This document shows, piece after piece, positions 22,916 to 30,300 of a DNA stretch of 31,518 nucleotides (position 1 is the first letter of the stretch; every line of letters starts with the position of its first letter). Both the position numbers and the translations under genes were made by a program. Under the pieces are notes generated by a model that had not been told where the DNA came from, made no database searches, and saw only the letters and a program-made list of their open reading frames with translations. The stretch covers positions 1 to 31,518 of the forward strand of contig UQDV01000029.1 of NCBI GenBank assembly GCA_900539945.1. Reading direction: 5' to 3'. The stretch is from an uncultured Faecalibacterium sp. Lineage in GTDB: Bacteria; Bacillota; Clostridia; Oscillospirales; Ruminococcaceae.

Positions 22916-23599
22916 TTACTGGAAGCCCCGGGCGTTGAGCCGGTGCTCCAGCACAGCCTGCAGTTTGGTGATGACCGTGCAGAACAGCAGATACACCACC
23001 GCCACCTCACAGTAGATGGGCAGGAAGATGTAGGTGCGGGCCGCCACGCGCTGACCGGCCATGAACAGCTCGGCCACCGTGATGTTGGACGCCAGCGAGG
23101 TGTCCTTGATCATGCCGATGAGGGAGTTGGACAGGGCGGGCACGGCGGTGCGCAAAGCCTGCGGCAGCACGATGCGGCGCATGATCTGCACCCAGCTCAT
23201 GCCTACGCAGTAACCGGCTTCCAGCTGGCCCTGGGGCACGCTTTCCAGCGCGCCGCGCATGGTCTCGGCGCAGTAGGCACCCTCATTGAAGGCAAAGGCG
23301 ATGACGGCGGCGGGGAAGGCGTCCAGCATGATGCCCAGGCTGGGCAGGCCGTAAAAGATGATGAACAGCTGCACCAGCAGCGGTGTGCCGCGGATGACCC
23401 AGATGTAGAACCGGGCAATCTGCCGCAGCACCGGCACGTTGGCGTACTGCACCAGTGCCACCACCACCGCGATGATCATGGCAAAAAAGAAGGACACCAG
23501 CGTCAGCGGGATGGTCATGGTAAGGCCGGCCGTCAGGATGCGGGGCAGGGCCTCCACCAGCACGCTGACCGTGCGGTTGGATAAAAGTGCTTCAAACAT
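22916..23599 (-). CDS. Amino-acid ABC transporter permease
   Basis: A 227-residue HisM/GlnP-family inner-membrane permease with about five spans. The EAA loop that docks the ATPase is ALESVPQGQLEAGYCVGMSW, and RGTPLLVQLFIIFYGLP is typical of the family. The ATG at 23599 has a weak GAGG about 13 bases upstream. First gene of a minus-strand operon with the ATPase and binding-protein genes; two permease subunits of this kind usually dimerise. The gene order, with the binding protein last, is less common. Confidence 0.94.
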   Translation of the reverse strand: MFEALLSNRTVSVLVEALPRILTAGLTMTIPLTLVSFFFAMIIAVVVALVQYANVPVLRQIARFYIWVIRGTPLLVQLFIIFYGLPSLGIMLDAFPAAVIAFAFNEGAYCAETMRGALESVPQGQLEAGYCVGMSWVQIMRRIVLPQALRTAVPALSNSLIGMIKDTSLASNITVAELFMAGQRVAARTYIFLPIYCEVAVVYLLFCTVITKLQAVLEHRLNARGFQ

Positions 23600-23646
23600 G
23601 AACGATCACAGTACCTCAAATACTCTCAGAAAACAACGGTGAATGT

Positions 23647-23677
23647 ATTATACAACTTCGAGTGTACTCAAAGTCAA
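23647..23677 (-). promoter_or_regulatory. Candidate promoter of the amino-acid ABC operon
   Basis: On the minus strand, TTGACT (23677-23672) and TATAAT (23652-23647) with a 19-base spacer that holds a short GAGT-aca-CTC-type inverted repeat, a possible repressor site. About 48 bases before the permease ATG. Confidence 0.5.
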
Positions 23678-23819
23678 GGGGTTTGCGGAAATTCCTACAA
23701 AACCTACCAGAATACTATAACATGAAACGTCCGGCGGTGCAAATGGTTTGCAAAAATCGCGTATTGTGAACAAAAACGGCCCAGCCGCTGCGGGAACTTT
23801 GTGCAATGCGGCAAGCCGG

Positions 23820-23848
23820 TTGACGCGGCAGGCGCTTTCGTGTACAAT
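23820..23848 (+). promoter_or_regulatory. gpsA promoter
   Basis: TTGACG (23820-23825), 17-base spacer, TACAAT (23843-23848). The 335-base divergent gap 23600-23934 holds this, the ABC promoter and the hairpin leader below; nothing else was seen. Confidence 0.75.
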
Positions 23849-23865
23849 GGGCATAACAACGTGCA

Positions 23866-23916
23866 CACCGGGTTTGCCGGTGCCGCGCAAATTCACCGGC
23901 GGCCCGGCTGCCGGTG
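23866..23916 (+). promoter_or_regulatory. Tandem-hairpin leader of gpsA with exchangeable arms
   Basis: CACCGG (23866-23871) pairs with CCGGTG (23877-23882), and CACCGGC (23894-23900) with GCCGGTG (23910-23916). Because the arms are the same, the first CACCGG can also pair with the last CCGGTG. The last arm ends 5 bases before the ribosome site GGAGG (23922-23926). Confidence 0.4.
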
Positions 23917-23934
23917 CAAACGGAGGACACAAAC

Positions 23935-24969
23935 GTGACGAAACGGAAGATTGGCGTTCTGGGTGCAGGTACCTGGGGCATGGCGCTGGCGCGGATGCTG
24001 ACCGTCAGCGGCAACGAAGTGCAGGTGTGGTCGGCCATTGAGGCGGAGGTGGACAACCTCTCCACTACACGGGTGCACCCCAACCTGCCGGGTATGAAGA
24101 TCCCGGCCGAGCTGCAGTTCACCAAGAGCATCGAGGAAGTGTGCACCGGCAAGGATGTGCTGCTGTTTGCAGTGCCGTCGGTGTTCGTGCGGGGCACCAC
24201 CGCCAAGGCACGGCCCTATATCCCGGACGGTCAGATCCTTGTGGATGTGGCCAAGGGCATGGAGCCGGATACCTTATATACCATGACCGAGGTGATCGCC
24301 GACGAGCTGAACAGGGACGGCGGCCCCAAAAACTGCAGGCTGGTGGCCCTGAGCGGTCCCACGCACGCCGAGGAAGTGGCGCTGGACCTGCCCACCACCA
24401 TTGTGTCGGCCTGCCCGGATGACGAGGCGGCCCGCTTTGTGCAGGATGTGTTCAGCAACACCTGCATGCGCGTGTACACCAACCCCGACATCAAGGGCGT
24501 GGAGCTGAGCGGTGCCCTGAAGAACGTGATCGCCCTGGGCGTGGGCATCTCCACCGGCCTTGGCTACGGCGACAACGCCCGCGCGGCCCTGATCACCCGC
24601 GGCATTGCCGAGATCGCCCGCCTGGGCGTGGCCATGGGCTGCAACATCCACACCTTTGCGGGCCTGGCCGGCATCGGGGACCTGATCGTGACGGCCACCA
24701 GCATGCACAGCCGCAACAACCGCGCCGGCATCCTCATCGGCAAGGGCGAGAGCCCGGAGCAGGCCGTAAAGGAAGTGGGCATGGTGGTGGAGGGCATCAA
24801 CGCCCTGCCCGCCGCCATGGAGCTGGCCGCCAAGTACAACGTGGAAATGCCCATCGTGCAGACGGTGAACGCCATCGTCAAGGAGGGCATGAGCGCCAGC
24901 GACGCGCTGCGCACCCTCATGGACCGTAACCGCAAAAACGAGATGCCCCAGGGCTACGAGAACATATAA
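23935..24969 (+). CDS. gpsA: Glycerol-3-phosphate dehydrogenase [NAD(P)+]
   Basis: A 344-residue GpsA that reduces dihydroxyacetone phosphate to sn-glycerol-3-phosphate, the backbone for phospholipids and the precursor of the PlsC substrate. The nucleotide-binding GAGTWGMAL is at 10-18, the catalytic lysine is Lys196 in GALKNVIALGVG, and GDNARAALITRG is the substrate-binding signature. The GTG at 23935 is used because GGAGG lies 8 bases before it and the Rossmann fold then starts at the usual distance; the GTG at 23914 would precede the ribosome site. Transcribed alone, ending at a strong terminator. Confidence 0.96.
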   Translation: MTKRKIGVLGAGTWGMALARMLTVSGNEVQVWSAIEAEVDNLSTTRVHPNLPGMKIPAELQFTKSIEEVCTGKDVLLFAVPSVFVRGTTAKARPYIPDGQILVDVAKGMEPDTLYTMTEVIADELNRDGGPKNCRLVALSGPTHAEEVALDLPTTIVSACPDDEAARFVQDVFSNTCMRVYTNPDIKGVELSGALKNVIALGVGISTGLGYGDNARAALITRGIAEIARLGVAMGCNIHTFAGLAGIGDLIVTATSMHSRNNRAGILIGKGESPEQAVKEVGMVVEGINALPAAMELAAKYNVEMPIVQTVNAIVKEGMSASDALRTLMDRNRKNEMPQGYENI

Positions 24970-24987
24970 GAATTGATACCGGAAAGG

Positions 24988-25020
24988 CACAGCTGTTCTG
25001 AGAACGGCTGTGTTTTTTTG
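24988..25020 (+). terminator. Intrinsic terminator after gpsA
   Basis: CACAGCTGTTCT pairs with AGAACGGCTGTG (one mismatch) over a G-rich turn, then T7. Confidence 0.88.
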
Positions 25021-25133
25021 CGCTTTGCGTGCAGAGCCCATATTTTCAGAAACGACCCGGCAGAATGCAGTGAGAATCATTCAAAATTTTTACAGAAATC
25101 AGACACGAAAGGGTAGAAGGTCGGGAAACTTTC

Positions 25134-25142
25134 TGCTATACT
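25134..25142 (+). promoter_or_regulatory. Extended -10 promoter element for the phospholipase-like gene
   Basis: TGC followed by TATACT (25137-25142), with no good -35 (TAGAAG at 17 bases). 45 bases before the start codon. Confidence 0.45.
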
Positions 25143-25187
25143 GAAACTATGAGCGCACTGCGCCCGACAGAAACAGGAGGGGATCTT

Positions 25188-25985
25188 ATGCCGTCAACTT
25201 ATGCGCACCGCCGCTTCGGCGCGGATGTTCTGCAGCAGCTGCCCGCAGCCCTGCAGGATCAGATCGGGAAAAACCGGGCCCTGTTCGATGTGGGCCTGCA
25301 CGGGCCGGATCTGCTGTTCTACTATCATGCAGCCAAGTCCAACCCCGTGGGCGCCCTGGGCAACGCCATGCACGAGCAGCCGGGCCGGGTGTTCTTTGAG
25401 CGCGCCCGGGGCGTGGTGCGACAGGCAAAGGTCCGGGACGCCGCGCTGGCCTATGCGCTGGGGTTCGTGTGTCATTTTGCGCTGGACAGCACCTGTCACC
25501 CCTATGTGGAGGCATACACCCGCCAGAGCGGGGTGAGCCACTGCGAAATCGAGACCGAGTTCGACGACATGCTGCTGCGCCGGGACGGCCATGACCCGAA
25601 GAACTTCTTCACGGCCAGCCATATCCGGCCCACGGCGGAAAATGCCCGGGTCATCGCGCCCTTCTACGAGGGCCTGACCGGCCTGCAGGTGCTGGACGCC
25701 CTCAAGGGGATGATCGCGATGCACCGGCTGCTGCAGCCCTCCGGCGCGGTCAAGCGCTGGGTGGTGCTCACCGGCATGAAGGCAGTGGGCAAGTACGACG
25801 TGCTCCACGGCCTTGTGGCCAACCCGCAGCCCAACCCGCAGTGCACCGAGAGCAATGAGAAACTGGATGCCCTGTACCAGCAGGCCATTCCGCTGGCGGT
25901 GCGGCTGATCGAAGCCTATGCGGAAACGCTGGACACGGACGAGCCGCTGGACAAGGCCTATGACCACACCTTCGGGGAATTCTGA
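25188..25985 (+). CDS. Zinc-dependent phospholipase C-like protein
   Basis: A 265-residue protein of the zinc-dependent phospholipase C superfamily (related to clostridial alpha-toxin N-domains). Likely metal ligands are His7 (MPSTYAHRRFG), the HGPD at 38-41, and the HFALDSTCH set (His96, Asp100, His104), with EIETEFDD as a further acidic site. Unlike secreted toxins it has no signal peptide and no C-terminal membrane-binding domain, so it is probably cytoplasmic and its substrate is unknown. ATG 25188 follows GGAGGGG by 5 bases; the longer frame from 25149 lacks a site. An MFS transporter gene follows after 91 bases on the same strand. Confidence 0.8.
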   Translation: MPSTYAHRRFGADVLQQLPAALQDQIGKNRALFDVGLHGPDLLFYYHAAKSNPVGALGNAMHEQPGRVFFERARGVVRQAKVRDAALAYALGFVCHFALDSTCHPYVEAYTRQSGVSHCEIETEFDDMLLRRDGHDPKNFFTASHIRPTAENARVIAPFYEGLTGLQVLDALKGMIAMHRLLQPSGAVKRWVVLTGMKAVGKYDVLHGLVANPQPNPQCTESNEKLDALYQQAIPLAVRLIEAYAETLDTDEPLDKAYDHTFGEF

Positions 25986-26076
25986 GGGGCGGCCAGCAGG
26001 AGGTCAGAGAAACTCCCTGCCGTTCAGACAACTGGGAAAAGAGAGTGCACCGCACGGCGGTGCGAGAGGAACAAGA

Positions 26077-27333
26077 ATGCAAAAGAAAAAATTTAAGGTC
26101 ACGCCGCTGGAGCGTGCGTGGATCCTGTACGATGTGGGCAACTCGGCCTTTGTGCTGATGATCGCTACGCTGGTGCCCATCTTCTTCAATGCGCTGGCGG
26201 AGGCCGGCGGCGTGAGCAAGGTGGACTATCTGGCCTACTGGGGCTATGCAAGCTCGGTGGTTACGGTGATCACCGCCGTGCTGGGGCCAATCCTGGGCAC
26301 CCTGGCCGATACCAAAGGCTTCAAAAAGCCCATCTTCATGCTCTGCCTGTTCGTGGGTGTGCTGGGCTGCTGTGCCATGGGCGCGGCCCGCACCTGGCTG
26401 CCGTTCCTGGTCATCTTCATCGTGGCCAAGATCGGCTTTTCGGGCAGTCTGGTGTTTTATGACTCCATGCTGGGCGATGTGACCACCCCGGAGCGGATGG
26501 ACATGGTGTCCTCCCGCGGCTATGCCTGGGGCTACATCGGCAGCTGTGTGCCCTTTGTGGTGTGTCTGGCGCTGGTGCTGGGCAGCGGGGCCATCGGCAT
26601 GAGCCAGATGACCGCCCTGACCATTGCACTGTTCATCACGGCGGCGTGGTGGCTGGTCACCACCCTGCCGCTGCTCCGGCGCTACCGGCAGGTCAACTAT
26701 GTGGAGGTGGAGCAGCACGCCATCCGGCAGAGTTTTGTGCGCATCGGCCACACCCTGAAGCACCTCTATGAGGACAAGCAGGTGTTCTGGTTCCTGCTGG
26801 CGTTCTTCTGCTACATCGACGGCGTGTACACCATCATTGATATGGCCACGGCCTACGGCACGGCCCTGGGTCTGGACACCACCGGCCTGCTGCTGGCGCT
26901 GCTGGTCACCCAGATCGTGGCCTTTCCCTCGGCGCTGATCTTCGGCCGGCTGAGCGCAAAATACCCCTCCAGCCAGTTGATCCCGGTGTGCATCGCGGCC
27001 TATACCGGCATTGCGGTGTTTGCTTTCTTCCTCACCCAGCAGTGGCAGTTCTGGGTGCTGGCCGTGCTGGTGGGGATGTTCCAGGGCGGTGTGCAGGCAC
27101 TGAGCCGCAGCCACTTTGCCAAGATTATCCCGGCGGAAAAATCCGGCGAATACTTCGGCCTGTTCGACATCTGCGGCAAGGGGGCATCCTTCCTGGGCAC
27201 CATGATCGTCAGTGTGGGCAGCCAGCTCACCGGCAGTGCCAATGTGGGCGTGGGCAGCATCGCGGTGCTGTTCGTCATCGGCTTTGTGCTGTTCCGGGTG
27301 TCGTGCCGGACGGAACACGCCAAGCAGGTGTAA
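26077..27333 (+). CDS. UMF1-type MFS transporter
   Basis: A 418-residue membrane protein with about 12 spans. ERAWILYDVGNSAFVLMI at the start matches the WxLYDxANSAF signature of the UMF1/Atg22-like branch of the major facilitator superfamily, and LADTKGFKKPI is the loop 2-3 motif. Yeast Atg22 exports amino acids from the vacuole; bacterial substrates are mostly unknown. ATG 26077 follows AGAGGA (26065-26070) by 6 bases. The 91-base gap after the phospholipase-like gene has no terminator, so the two are probably cotranscribed. A terminator follows. Confidence 0.9.
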   Translation: MQKKKFKVTPLERAWILYDVGNSAFVLMIATLVPIFFNALAEAGGVSKVDYLAYWGYASSVVTVITAVLGPILGTLADTKGFKKPIFMLCLFVGVLGCCAMGAARTWLPFLVIFIVAKIGFSGSLVFYDSMLGDVTTPERMDMVSSRGYAWGYIGSCVPFVVCLALVLGSGAIGMSQMTALTIALFITAAWWLVTTLPLLRRYRQVNYVEVEQHAIRQSFVRIGHTLKHLYEDKQVFWFLLAFFCYIDGVYTIIDMATAYGTALGLDTTGLLLALLVTQIVAFPSALIFGRLSAKYPSSQLIPVCIAAYTGIAVFAFFLTQQWQFWVLAVLVGMFQGGVQALSRSHFAKIIPAEKSGEYFGLFDICGKGASFLGTMIVSVGSQLTGSANVGVGSIAVLFVIGFVLFRVSCRTEHAKQV

Positions 27334-27345
27334 CACACGTTTTTT

Positions 27346-27384
27346 CAAAAGGCTCCTCTGTGCATGCACAGGGGAGCCTTTTTG
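27346..27384 (+). terminator. Intrinsic terminator after the MFS gene
   Basis: AAAAGGCTCCTCTGTGC pairs with GCACAGGGGAGCCTTTT (one mismatch), followed by T; the stem centre is GTGCATGCAC. Confidence 0.88.
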
Positions 27385-27407
27385 GGTTATTGTTTACAAA
27401 CCGGCAA

Positions 27408-27436
27408 TTGTGTTTTGGAACGGTGAATGATACAAT
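27408..27436 (+). promoter_or_regulatory. Candidate promoter of the M16C protease gene
   Basis: TTGTGT (27408-27413), 17-base spacer, TGA then TACAAT (27431-27436), an extended -10 form, 36 bases before the start. Confidence 0.5.
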
Positions 27437-27471
27437 AGGGCCAGACCAAAAACACAAAGGAGAATAAAGCG

Positions 27472-30228
27472 ATGAAGCAGGTTCCCGGTTATACCCTCGT
27501 CCGCACAGAGGACTGCCCCGAGCAGCACGGTACCCTGACCGTGCTCACCCACGACGTGAGCGGGGCCACCATCCTGCTGGTGGAAAATGAGGACAACAAC
27601 AAGGCCTTTGGCATCGGGTTCGGCACCTTCCCCTCCGATGACACCGGCGTTTTTCATATTCTGGAGCATTCGGTGCTGGCCGGAAGCGAAAAATACCCGG
27701 TCACCTCGCCGTTTCTGCAGCTGCTCAAGAGCAGCATGGCATCCTTCCTCAATGCCATGACCTTCCCGGATAAGACCGTGTACCCCTTTGCCACTCCCAA
27801 CGAGACGGATTTCAGAAACCTGATGGATGTCTACCTGAATGCGGTGTTCTGCCCGCTGGCCATGGTGGACAGGGCTGTGTTCGAGCAGGAGGGCTGGCAC
27901 CGGGATGCCGACGGCACTGTGAGCGGCGTGGTGTACAACGAGATGCAGGGAGCCCTTGCCGCCCCGGACGCTCAGCTGCAGAATGCGCTGGAGCGTGCCA
28001 TGTTCCCGGACACGGCCTATGGCTTTGTGTCTGGCGGCGACCCGGAGAGCATCCCGGCGCTGACCTATGAGAAATATCAGCGGGTGTACCGCCGCCACTA
28101 CAGCGCGGACAACTGCTGCATCACCCTGTATGGCAAGATGGACATGGCCGAAAAACTGGAAATGCTGGACCGCGATTACCTGTCCCGGATGCCCAGGACC
28201 ACCACCCGCCCCCGCCTGACGGTGCAGGACGAGCAGCCGGGCACCTGCGTGGAGCTGCCCTATTACACCGAGAACCCGGAGCCGGACGAGGTGCAGTGCG
28301 CACTGGCCTGGTACACCGGTGCCTTTGCGGACCGGGAACGGCAGCTGGGCGTGGAGATCCTGCTGGACGCGCTGCTGGGCACCAACAATTCGCCCCTGAA
28401 AGCGGCCCTGCTGGCCGAAAAGCTGGGTGCGGACATCGACATGGGCTTTGATGACAGCACCCTGCAGCCCACGCTGGAGCTGGTGCTGCGGGGTGCCACC
28501 GAAGAGAGCGCCCGCAAGTTTGCCCCGGCGGTGCGCAAGGCAGTGGATGACGTACTGGCCCGGGGCATCCCGCAGGAGCTGCTGCTGGCCTCGCTGAATT
28601 CGGCAGAGTTTGCCTCGCTGGAGCGGCCGGGCAGCCTGCCGGACGGCGTGCTGGACGCCATCAATGCTTCCACGGGCTGGCTGCACACCGGGGACCCCGC
28701 CCTGCTGCTGCACACGGATAAGCTGTTTGCCTCCCTGCGCAGCAAGATGGCGGACGGCTGGTTCGACGAGCTGCTGCGCAGCCTGTTTGCCCCGGCTCCG
28801 GTGCAGGTGCTGCAGGTGCCCACCCTGCCCAAGAAGCAGGAAGAGACGCAGGCCCCGGCCCGCACCGACGCCAAACTGGTGCTGGATCACCCGCTGACCG
28901 TGGCCGACCTGGGCGAAGGTGCCCCCAGCGCGGCCGGGCAGACCGAGCAGGTGGCCGGTGCCACGGTGCTGCGCCACCCCTCGGCGGGCAGCCTGTACCT
29001 GAATTTCTACTATGACCTGGGCCATGTGGCCCCGGAGGACCTACCGTATCTGGACCTGCTCACCGATGTGCTGGACGAGCTGGACACGCCGACCCACACG
29101 GCCCAGCAGCTGAACACCCTGCGCAGCACCTGGCTGGGCGACAGCCGCGTACTGCTGGACTTCTGGACCGGCCGGCAGGAGGGCGCACCCTGCCATGCCA
29201 AACTGACCATGAGCCTGAGCCTGCTGGAACGCAGCCTGCAAAAGGCCGTGGAGCTGGGCGGCGAGTGGCTGTATGACACGCAGCTCACCGGCCCGGCGGC
29301 GGAAGCCGCCTTTGCCCGGGTGCTGAGCCAGCAGAAACTGAACATGGAACAGCAGTTCATCCAGCAGGGCAACGCCTATGCGGCGGTCCGTGCCAGTGCC
29401 CACTACAATGTGGAGAACGCGGCCAGCGAGCGATGCAGCGGCGTAAGCTATTATCACTTCCTGTGCGATCTGCTGGAAAAGGCCGACTGGGCAGGCCTTG
29501 GCGCAAAGCTGGAAACCCTGCGGGCTCAGGTGCTGCAGCACGCCCAGCTCACCGTGAGCCTGCACGGCTCGGAGCAGGCGCTGGACACCTTGCGCACCCT
29601 GCTGCCGGGCAGCCGGTTTGCGGCGCAGGAGCGCGACGCGGCGCAGCCCTATGCGGAGCCGCTGACCCCGCCGGTGAACGAGGCCTTTATGATTGACGGC
29701 GGCGTGAACTACGCGGTGCAGGTGTGGCCCATGGAGCGCCGCAGCGACCGCAAGGTGCTGGCCCGCGTGATGAGCTACGAATACCTGTGGCACAACATCC
29801 GCGAGGTGGGCGGCGCCTACGGCACCGGCATGCTGTCGTCGGACGGCGTGGAGTACCTGTACACCTACCGGGACCCCCACCTGACCGAGAGCTACGACAC
29901 CTTTGCCAAGGGCCCGGCGGAGCTGGCCGCCCGCGATTACACCGAAAAGGACCTGAACGACCTGATCGTGGGTGCCGTGGCCAAGCTGGACACGCCCCGC
30001 AAGCCCCGCGCCGAGGCACGGGAGCTGGACCGGCAGTATTTCTGTGGCATCACCGAAGCAATGAAGGCTGCCGACCGCAAGGCCCTGTGTGCCGTGGACG
30101 CAGCTCTGCTCAAAGAGCAGGCCGCTGGTCTGGCCGATGCCATGGCTGCCGGTGTAAAGGTGACCTTTGGCAGCAGGGACGCGGTGGAGGCCGCAGGCTC
30201 CCTGTTTGACCGCGTAGAGACCCTGTAA
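27472..30228 (+). CDS. M16C-family zinc metalloprotease (PreP/insulinase-like)
   Basis: A 918-residue peptidase of the presequence-protease branch of M16. The inverted zinc motif HXXEH is HILEH (His62, Glu65, His66), with the distal ligand Glu157 in VVYNEMQG, at the spacing known for PreP. Four M16-type domains are expected in this size class; the C-terminal half keeps GGVNYAVQVWPM and VGGAYGTGML, the Arg/Tyr-type substrate region (here without the RxxxxY spacing checked). No signal peptide is seen, so it probably degrades peptides in the cytoplasm. AAGGAG lies 9 bases before ATG 27472. Single gene between a promoter and a strong terminator. Confidence 0.93.
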   Translation: MKQVPGYTLVRTEDCPEQHGTLTVLTHDVSGATILLVENEDNNKAFGIGFGTFPSDDTGVFHILEHSVLAGSEKYPVTSPFLQLLKSSMASFLNAMTFPDKTVYPFATPNETDFRNLMDVYLNAVFCPLAMVDRAVFEQEGWHRDADGTVSGVVYNEMQGALAAPDAQLQNALERAMFPDTAYGFVSGGDPESIPALTYEKYQRVYRRHYSADNCCITLYGKMDMAEKLEMLDRDYLSRMPRTTTRPRLTVQDEQPGTCVELPYYTENPEPDEVQCALAWYTGAFADRERQLGVEILLDALLGTNNSPLKAALLAEKLGADIDMGFDDSTLQPTLELVLRGATEESARKFAPAVRKAVDDVLARGIPQELLLASLNSAEFASLERPGSLPDGVLDAINASTGWLHTGDPALLLHTDKLFASLRSKMADGWFDELLRSLFAPAPVQVLQVPTLPKKQEETQAPARTDAKLVLDHPLTVADLGEGAPSAAGQTEQVAGATVLRHPSAGSLYLNFYYDLGHVAPEDLPYLDLLTDVLDELDTPTHTAQQLNTLRSTWLGDSRVLLDFWTGRQEGAPCHAKLTMSLSLLERSLQKAVELGGEWLYDTQLTGPAAEAAFARVLSQQKLNMEQQFIQQGNAYAAVRASAHYNVENAASERCSGVSYYHFLCDLLEKADWAGLGAKLETLRAQVLQHAQLTVSLHGSEQALDTLRTLLPGSRFAAQERDAAQPYAEPLTPPVNEAFMIDGGVNYAVQVWPMERRSDRKVLARVMSYEYLWHNIREVGGAYGTGMLSSDGVEYLYTYRDPHLTESYDTFAKGPAELAARDYTEKDLNDLIVGAVAKLDTPRKPRAEARELDRQYFCGITEAMKAADRKALCAVDAALLKEQAAGLADAMAAGVKVTFGSRDAVEAAGSLFDRVETL

Positions 30229-30244
30229 CGAAAACAAACCAATG

Positions 30245-30291
30245 AAGCCCCGGCACAGTGTGGAATGCAGACTGTGCCGGGGCTTGTTTTG
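30245..30291 (+). terminator. Terminator after the M16C gene
   Basis: A perfect 15-bp stem, AAGCCCCGGCACAGT with ACTGTGCCGGGGCTT, over an 11-base loop, followed by GTTTTGT. It may also serve the convergent regulator gene. Confidence 0.88.
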
Positions 30292-30300
30292 TGCGAAAAA

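Noticed and set aside
21671..23584. Plus-strand open frame of about 637 residues
   Set aside because: It runs opposite to the binding-protein, ATPase and permease genes and through the inverted-repeat element; no ribosome site or recognisable domain.
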